Under the pieces are notes generated by a model. That model made no database searches, had not been told where the DNA came from, and saw only the letters and a list, made by a program, of their open reading frames with translations. A program made the translations under genes and the position numbers. 64,000 nucleotides of DNA, taken from NCBI GenBank assembly GCA_963823245.1, contig CAWGKQ010000004.1, positions 186,001 to 250,000 on the forward strand, in the 5' to 3' direction. Shown piece by piece: positions 59,787-64,000 of the stretch (its first letter is position 1; every line of letters starts with the position of its first letter). The DNA is from JAWVFM01 sp963823245 (GTDB lineage Bacteria; Actinomycetota; Thermoleophilia; Solirubrobacterales; 70-9).

Positions 59787-60977
59787 TTGACGGCGCGGGG
59801 GCATACCGAGCGCGCGGAGTCAGCCGAAGCCCTGGCGGTCGAGTTCCGCGAGGCGACGAAGAAGTACGCCGGAACCGAGGGCGCGGCCGTGGAGAACCTC
59901 AGCCTCTCGGTGCCCGCCGGGGAGATCTGCGTCTTCGTGGGTCCGTCGGGCTGTGGCAAGACCACCGCGATTCGGATGGTGAACCGCATGGTTGAGATCA
60001 CGAGCGGCGACATCCTTGCCGGCGAGCGATCGGTGCGCGAACGCTCGCCGGCGCAGCTTCGGCGCGAGATCGGCTACGTGATCCAGCAGACGGGCCTCTT
60101 CCCTCATCGCACGATCGCCGACAACGCCGCGACCGTTCCGCGGCTCCTTGGTTGGGACAAGGAGCGGATCCAGAGCCGGGTCGGGGAGCTGCTCGAGCTG
60201 GTCTCGCTCGACCCCGACCTCGCGGACCGCTACCCGGCGCAGCTCTCCGGCGGGCAGCAACAGCGCGTGGGGGTGGCGCGCGCCCTCGCGGCCGACCCGG
60301 GCGTGATGTTGATGGACGAGCCGTTCGGGGCGGTCGACCCGATCAACCGCGAGCGCCTCCAGAACGAGTTCCTACGCCTTCAGGCCGAGGTGCGCAAGAC
60401 GATCCTGTTCGTCACCCACGACATCGACGAGGCGATCAAGATGGGCGACCGGGTCGCGGTCTTGAAGAAGGGCGGACATCTGGCGCAGTTCGCGACGCCC
60501 GCGGAGCTCCTGATGTCGCCGGCTGACGACTTCGTCGAGGACTTCGTCGGCGCCGACCGCGCGCTGAAGCGGCTCTCCCTGATGCGCGTGTCAGATATCC
60601 ACCTGTGGGAGGCCCCGCTGGCGTTCGTCGGCCAGGCGACATCGGAGGTGCGCGCGAAGCTCGAAGGCGCTGAGGTGCCCCACGCGCTGCTCGTCGACTC
60701 GGAGCGGCGCCCGCTCGGCTGGCTCTCGGGGTCGGACCTCGCCGCCGAGGTCGTGCACCAGCGCCCCGACTCGGGTCCCGAGCCGATCCTTGACCTCGAC
60801 GACGTGATGCGGGATGCGCTCTCGGACCTCATGCAGGCCGAGAGCCTCTACGCGCCGGTGGTCGACGCCCAGGGCCGGATCGCGGGGGTGCTCTCGGTCG
60901 AGATCATCTCCGAGTTCCTCAACTCCCGCGAGGCGCTGGTGGAGGAGCACCCCGCCGCGGAGAGGCCGCTCGGCTGA
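59787..60977 (+). CDS. Betaine/choline ABC transporter ATPase (OpuCA/ProV-like)
   Basis: ATPase of an osmoprotectant importer, 396 residues. Walker A is CVFVGPSGCGKTTAIRMVNR, Q-loop GYVIQQTGLFPHRTIADNAA, signature AQLSGGQQQRVGVARALAAD, Walker B VMLMDEPFGAVDPINRERLQ, H-loop ILFVTHDIDEAIKMGDRVAV. The C-terminal third carries two CBS domains (VGQATSEVRAKLEGAEVPHA, VMRDALSDLMQAESLYAPVV), which sense ionic strength or nucleotides in this family. TTG at 59787 is a weak start without a ribosome site; the true start may lie inside. First gene of a four-gene operon. Confidence 0.93.
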   Translation: MTARGHTERAESAEALAVEFREATKKYAGTEGAAVENLSLSVPAGEICVFVGPSGCGKTTAIRMVNRMVEITSGDILAGERSVRERSPAQLRREIGYVIQQTGLFPHRTIADNAATVPRLLGWDKERIQSRVGELLELVSLDPDLADRYPAQLSGGQQQRVGVARALAADPGVMLMDEPFGAVDPINRERLQNEFLRLQAEVRKTILFVTHDIDEAIKMGDRVAVLKKGGHLAQFATPAELLMSPADDFVEDFVGADRALKRLSLMRVSDIHLWEAPLAFVGQATSEVRAKLEGAEVPHALLVDSERRPLGWLSGSDLAAEVVHQRPDSGPEPILDLDDVMRDALSDLMQAESLYAPVVDAQGRIAGVLSVEIISEFLNSREALVEEHPAAERPLG

Positions 60978-61726
60978 TGGGCGCCGCGCTCGCGGTCAAG
61001 CTCGGAACGCTCCCGGCCCTCGCGTCGCAGCTGCCCCCGAGCTTCTTCCACAACCGCAAGGGCAACCTGCCCTGCCAGGCGACCGACGCCCTCTTCTGCC
61101 CGCAGTGGGCTGTGGACAACTTCCATCTGTACGTGAGCCCGGCTGCGAAGCAGCTGTTCCTCGTGGTCGTGTCGGTGGCGATCGGATTCGGCATCGCCAT
61201 GACGCTGGCGATCGTCTCCCACCGGCGGCGCTGGCTTCAGCCGCCCCTGATCGGGGCCACGGGTGTGATCTACACGATCCCGAGCATCGCCTTCTTCATC
61301 CTCCTGCTGCCGATCACCGGGCTCAGCACGCTGACCGGGATCATCCCGCTCGCCTTCTACACGCTCCAGATCATCTACCGCAACGCGCTGACTGGGCTCG
61401 CGAACGTGCCGGCCGCCGCCAAGGACGCGGGCCGCGGCATGGGGATGACGGAGAGCCAGCTCATGTGGCGTGTGGAGTTGCCGCTCGCCGTGCCCGAGAT
61501 CGTCGCCGGCCTGCGGGTCGCGACGGTGTCGACGATGGCCCTGGCGACGCTTGCGTTCCTCGGCGGCGCCGGCGGCTTGGGCGGGCTCATCATCGCGCAG
61601 CCCGTCTTCAAGACCAACATCATCATCGCCGGCGGGCTCGCGATCCTGATGGCGGTGGTGCTGGACCTCGCGCTGCTCGGCGCGCAGCGCTTCGCCACCC
61701 CGTGGCTGCGGGCGAGGGCGGCGTGA
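60977..61726 (+). CDS. Betaine/choline ABC permease, first (OpuCB-like)
   Basis: Membrane permease of 249 residues. An N-terminal external or loop segment (FFHNRKGNLPCQATDALFCP) is followed by about six spans, including GVIYTIPSIAFFILLLPITG. The coupling loop is AKDAGRGMGMTESQLMWRVE, followed by LPLAVPEIVAGLRVATVST. ATG at 60977 overlaps the ATPase stop (TGATG). The Cys pair in the N-terminal loop is unusual for OpuCB. The frame is unbroken. Confidence 0.92.
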   Translation: MGAALAVKLGTLPALASQLPPSFFHNRKGNLPCQATDALFCPQWAVDNFHLYVSPAAKQLFLVVVSVAIGFGIAMTLAIVSHRRRWLQPPLIGATGVIYTIPSIAFFILLLPITGLSTLTGIIPLAFYTLQIIYRNALTGLANVPAAAKDAGRGMGMTESQLMWRVELPLAVPEIVAGLRVATVSTMALATLAFLGGAGGLGGLIIAQPVFKTNIIIAGGLAILMAVVLDLALLGAQRFATPWLRARAA

Positions 61727-62457
61727 TCGACCACTCGATCCCGCTTGCGTTCCTCGGCGCGTTCGGCAATGCCATCGACTTCATCCTGCATCCGCAGGCG
61801 AGCTCGGTCGCCGGCGCGCATGAGGTGGGTGGCCCGTCCGAGGTTTGGGCGTTGACGCGCGCCCAGATCGAGGTCTCGGTGATCGCGCTCGGCGGCTCGA
61901 TCGCGCTCGCTTTGCCGGTCGGCGCGTATTTCGGCCATAAGGGTCGGGGCCAGTTCTTCGCCGTCGCCTTCGGGAACGCGGGGCGGGCGCTCCCGGAGAT
62001 CGCCGTCGTGTTCCTGCTCGCGGCCGTCATCGGGGTCGGCATCGGCAACGTCGCGATCGCGCTGATGGTGCTCGGGGTACCCCCGATCCTCACCAACACA
62101 TACGTCGCCGTCCGGCAGGTCGACCAGGACGCGGTGGAGGCGGCGCGTGGTATGGGAATGACCGAGCTGGGTGTGCTCATCCGGGTCGAGCTGCCGCTCG
62201 CGGTGCCGACGATCATGAGCGGCGTCCGCACCTCGTCGATCAACATAATCGCGACGGCGACGATCGCGTCCTTCGTCGGCTACTCCGACCTCGGCGACTT
62301 CATCACCCAGCAGAACGTCTACGGCACCGAAGGCGCGATCGCTGGTGCGATCTGCGTGGCGCTCCTCGCGTTGTTGGCCGAGGTGGCCCTCGCAGGAGTG
62401 CAGTGGCTGCTCACGCCAAAGGGCCTGAGACTGCAGCGCGAGGCCGCGCGGGCATAG
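61723..62457 (+). CDS. Betaine/choline ABC permease, second (OpuCD-like)
   Basis: Partner permease of 244 residues. GTG at 61723 overlaps the previous TGA (GTGA). Spans include VIALGGSIALALPVGAYFG and IAVVFLLAAVIGVGIGNVAI. The coupling loop DAVEAARGMGMTELGVLIRV and ELPLAVPTIMSGVRTSSINI closely parallel the first permease, so the two come from duplication and probably form a heterodimer. Followed 48 nt later by the binding protein. Confidence 0.92.
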   Translation: MIDHSIPLAFLGAFGNAIDFILHPQASSVAGAHEVGGPSEVWALTRAQIEVSVIALGGSIALALPVGAYFGHKGRGQFFAVAFGNAGRALPEIAVVFLLAAVIGVGIGNVAIALMVLGVPPILTNTYVAVRQVDQDAVEAARGMGMTELGVLIRVELPLAVPTIMSGVRTSSINIIATATIASFVGYSDLGDFITQQNVYGTEGAIAGAICVALLALLAEVALAGVQWLLTPKGLRLQREAARA

Positions 62458-62505
62458 GATCAGCGGCGACCCATCGGTCGAGGTACACAGAGGGAAGGGG
62501 CATCC

Positions 62506-63492
62506 TTGTTCGCACGCGCTACCAGGCTTCGTACCGTCGTCGCACTCGCCATCGCCGCAGCCGCCGCGCTGCTCGTGGCTGCCTGCGGCAGCAGCGACTC
62601 CAACAACACCGCCGGGGGCAATCCCAGCGCGCCGAGCAGCCTGATCAAGACCGACCCGTCGAACGGGAACGTGACGCTGACGGTCGGCTCGAAGAACTTC
62701 ACCGAGCAGTACCTGCTCGGCCAGATCTACGCCCAGGCGCTCGAGGCCGCCGGCTACAAGGTCAAGACGCAGCTCAACCTCGGCTCGGAGACGATCGCTC
62801 TGAAGGCGCTTCAGGACGGCGAGATCTCGGGCTACCCGGAGTACACCTCGACGGCGCTCGAGTCGTTCTTCGGGGTCAAGCCGGAGGACGTTCCGACCAC
62901 CGCGAACGCGGCGTACAAGCTGGCCAAGAAGGACCTCGAGAAGCAGGGCCAGACCGCCTTCCCGCCGGCCCCGTACTCGAGCGCGAACGCGCTCGGCACC
63001 CTGACCACGACTGCGAAGAAGCTCGGCGTCAAGACCATCTCCGACCTCAAGGGCAAGTCGCAGAACCTCACTTTCTACGGCTCGCCCGAGTGCCGGCAGC
63101 GGATCGACTGCCTGCTCGGCCTCGAGAAGGACTACGGGCTCAAGTTCAAGTCATTCACGCCCGTCGACATCGGCCTTCGATATCAGGTCCTCGACAAGGG
63201 CCAGGCGGATCTCTCGATCCTCTTCACGACCGACGCCCAGCTGGCCGACTCCGACAAATACACGGTCCTCACCGACGACAAGCACGTGCTGACGCCGGGC
63301 TATCCGATGTTCATCACGACGCCGAAGATCGTCCAGCAGGCCGGGCCGGACTTCGAGAAGACGATCACCGAGGTCCAGCAGCCCCTCGATCTGAAGACGA
63401 TCCAGGAGCTCAACGCCCGCGTCGACATCGACAAGCAGCAGCCGGCCCAGGTCGCTGGCCAGTACCTCAAGAGCGCCGGGTTCGTGAAGTAG
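62506..63492 (+). CDS. Betaine/choline-binding lipoprotein (OpuCC/ProX-like)
   Basis: Extracytoplasmic binding protein of 328 residues. TTG at 62506 has AAGGGG about 6 nt upstream. The signal peptide (TVVALAIAAAAALLVA) ends with the lipobox VAACGSSDS. The mature domain shows TLTVGSKNFTEQYLLGQIYA, QLNLGSETIALKALQDGEIS, GYPEYTSTALESFFGVKPED and DIGLRYQVLDKGQADLSILF. All are characteristic of OpuAC/ProX-type quaternary-amine binders. Completes the importer. Confidence 0.94.
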   Translation: MFARATRLRTVVALAIAAAAALLVAACGSSDSNNTAGGNPSAPSSLIKTDPSNGNVTLTVGSKNFTEQYLLGQIYAQALEAAGYKVKTQLNLGSETIALKALQDGEISGYPEYTSTALESFFGVKPEDVPTTANAAYKLAKKDLEKQGQTAFPPAPYSSANALGTLTTTAKKLGVKTISDLKGKSQNLTFYGSPECRQRIDCLLGLEKDYGLKFKSFTPVDIGLRYQVLDKGQADLSILFTTDAQLADSDKYTVLTDDKHVLTPGYPMFITTPKIVQQAGPDFEKTITEVQQPLDLKTIQELNARVDIDKQQPAQVAGQYLKSAGFVK

Positions 63493-63500
63493 CCGTGCCG

Positions 63501-64000
63501 ATGAAGCTCGGTCTCAACCTCGGCTACTGGGGCATCGGGCCCCGAGGCGAGGAGGCCGTCGAGATCGTGCGGGCCGTCGAGCGGCTCGGGTATGACTCGG
63601 TCTGGGCCGCTGAGTCCTACGGATCGGACGTCGTCAGCGTGCTCGCCTGGCTGGCGCCGCAGACCGACACGATCAAGCTCGGCGCGGCGATCATGCAGGT
63701 CCCGGCGCGCGCGCCGGCCGCGGCGGCGATGGCGGGCTGCACGATCGACGCGCTCTCGGACGGGCGCTTCATCTTCGGGTTCGGGCCCTCGGGCCCGCAG
63801 GTCTCGGAGGGCTGGTACGGCGTCGCCTATCCGAAGCCGTGGGGCCGCACTCGCGAGTACGTGGAGGTCGTCCGCAAGATCGTCGCCCGCGAGGGGCCGC
63901 TGGAGTACAAGGGCGAGCACTACCAGCTGCCGCTCGAGGATGGCACCGGACAGGGCAAGGCGCTGAAGCTCAACTTCCACCCGGTCCGCAACCAAATCCC
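63501..64000 (+). CDS. LLM-class F420-type oxidoreductase, 3' truncated
   Basis: Start of a luciferase-like monooxygenase fold protein, cut by the right edge after about 166 residues. ATG at 63501 opens KLGLNLGYWGIGPRGEEAVE, then IVRAVERLGYDSVWAAESYG, TDTIKLGAAIMQVPARAPAA, TIDALSDGRFIFGFGPSGPQ, then VEVVRKIVAREGPLEYKGEH. The G-G-RF-type loop and YGSD after the AES motif fit F420-dependent members more than FMN ones. It may be co-transcribed with the betaine importer, only 8 nt downstream of it. Confidence 0.88.
   Translation, partial: MKLGLNLGYWGIGPRGEEAVEIVRAVERLGYDSVWAAESYGSDVVSVLAWLAPQTDTIKLGAAIMQVPARAPAAAAMAGCTIDALSDGRFIFGFGPSGPQVSEGWYGVAYPKPWGRTREYVEVVRKIVAREGPLEYKGEHYQLPLEDGTGQGKALKLNFHPVRNQI

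Noticed and set aside
59785..59795. TTGACG read as a -35 box before the betaine-transporter gene
   Set aside because: No -10 box at 16-19 nt; the TTG is better taken as a tentative start codon.
1..64000. CRISPR array, toxin-antitoxin pair, or phage defence island
   Set aside because: No regularly spaced repeats, no Cas, nuclease or toxin-antitoxin motifs were recognised on either strand.

Overview
The window is very GC-rich chromosomal DNA from a free-living, aerobic actinomycetote. The evidence is an actinobacterial-type integration host factor, paired MlaE/YrbE permeases, an F420-type luciferase-like oxidoreductase and many TANNNT -10 boxes placed 6-9 nt before start codons. The overall flavour (GT4/UPF0104 pair, CADD-like protein, CtpE-like ATPase, split LigD parts) suits a Thermoleophilia-type soil lineage, but that class assignment is inference. 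I see no rRNA, tRNA, CRISPR array, prophage or insertion sequence.

The sequence has two qualities. From the left edge to about 31.6 kb most genes are intact in content but broken by one- or two-base shifts; metH alone needs about twelve. To the right, almost every gene is an unbroken frame. Conserved blocks stay complete and in order across the breaks, so I read them as sequencing or assembly errors rather than pseudogenes, and I annotate those genes over their full inferred span.

Layout. 1-2149: GT4 glycosyltransferase and UPF0104 flippase-like protein. 2151-5868: metH with a structured leader. 5851-9975: two alpha/beta hydrolases, a small protein and an aldehyde dehydrogenase. 10005-11955: PQQ-type sugar dehydrogenase and a lipoprotein. 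12114-14782: Mla-type lipid ABC transporter without its MCE protein. 14904-18978: RND/MMPL exporter, thioredoxin-like protein and B3/B4 protein, coupled by overlaps. 19024-25376: small proteins, mIHF, an alpha-oxoamine synthase, a GNAT-like protein, AlkA and a cupin. 25389-28181: thiamine-precursor ABC operon behind a TPP riboswitch. 28179-31618: HAD phosphatase, VWA/MoxR pair, membrane coiled-coil protein. 31731-37451: nitrogen block (ammonium transporter, universal stress protein, PucR-like regulator, glutamine synthetase). 37579-41394: metallo-hydrolase, PAS protein, ECF sigma/anti-sigma pair, GGDEF remnant, DUF5679 and rhodanese. 41456-49255: thiolase, STAND-type regulator, VOC protein, acyl-CoA dehydrogenase, methyltransferase, CapA-like protein. 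49515-55719: L-2-hydroxyglutarate oxidase, ATP ligase, CADD-like oxygenase, LigD polymerase, crotonase, methyltransferase, thioesterase. 55703-59687: pyruvate kinase and CtpE-like P-type ATPase. 59787-63492: complete betaine/choline ABC importer. 63501-64000: start of an F420-type oxidoreductase.

The regulatory picture is the most distinctive part. At least ten genes look leaderless. The TPP riboswitch promoter overlaps the stop codon of the gene upstream. Several gene ends are marked by strong palindromes that can terminate transcription from both sides. The best candidates for unusual biology are the CADD-like self-sacrificing pABA synthase homologue between the two separated halves of a LigD-type repair system, the ATPase/GNAT-like/HTH protein at 42640-44538, and the metH leader.
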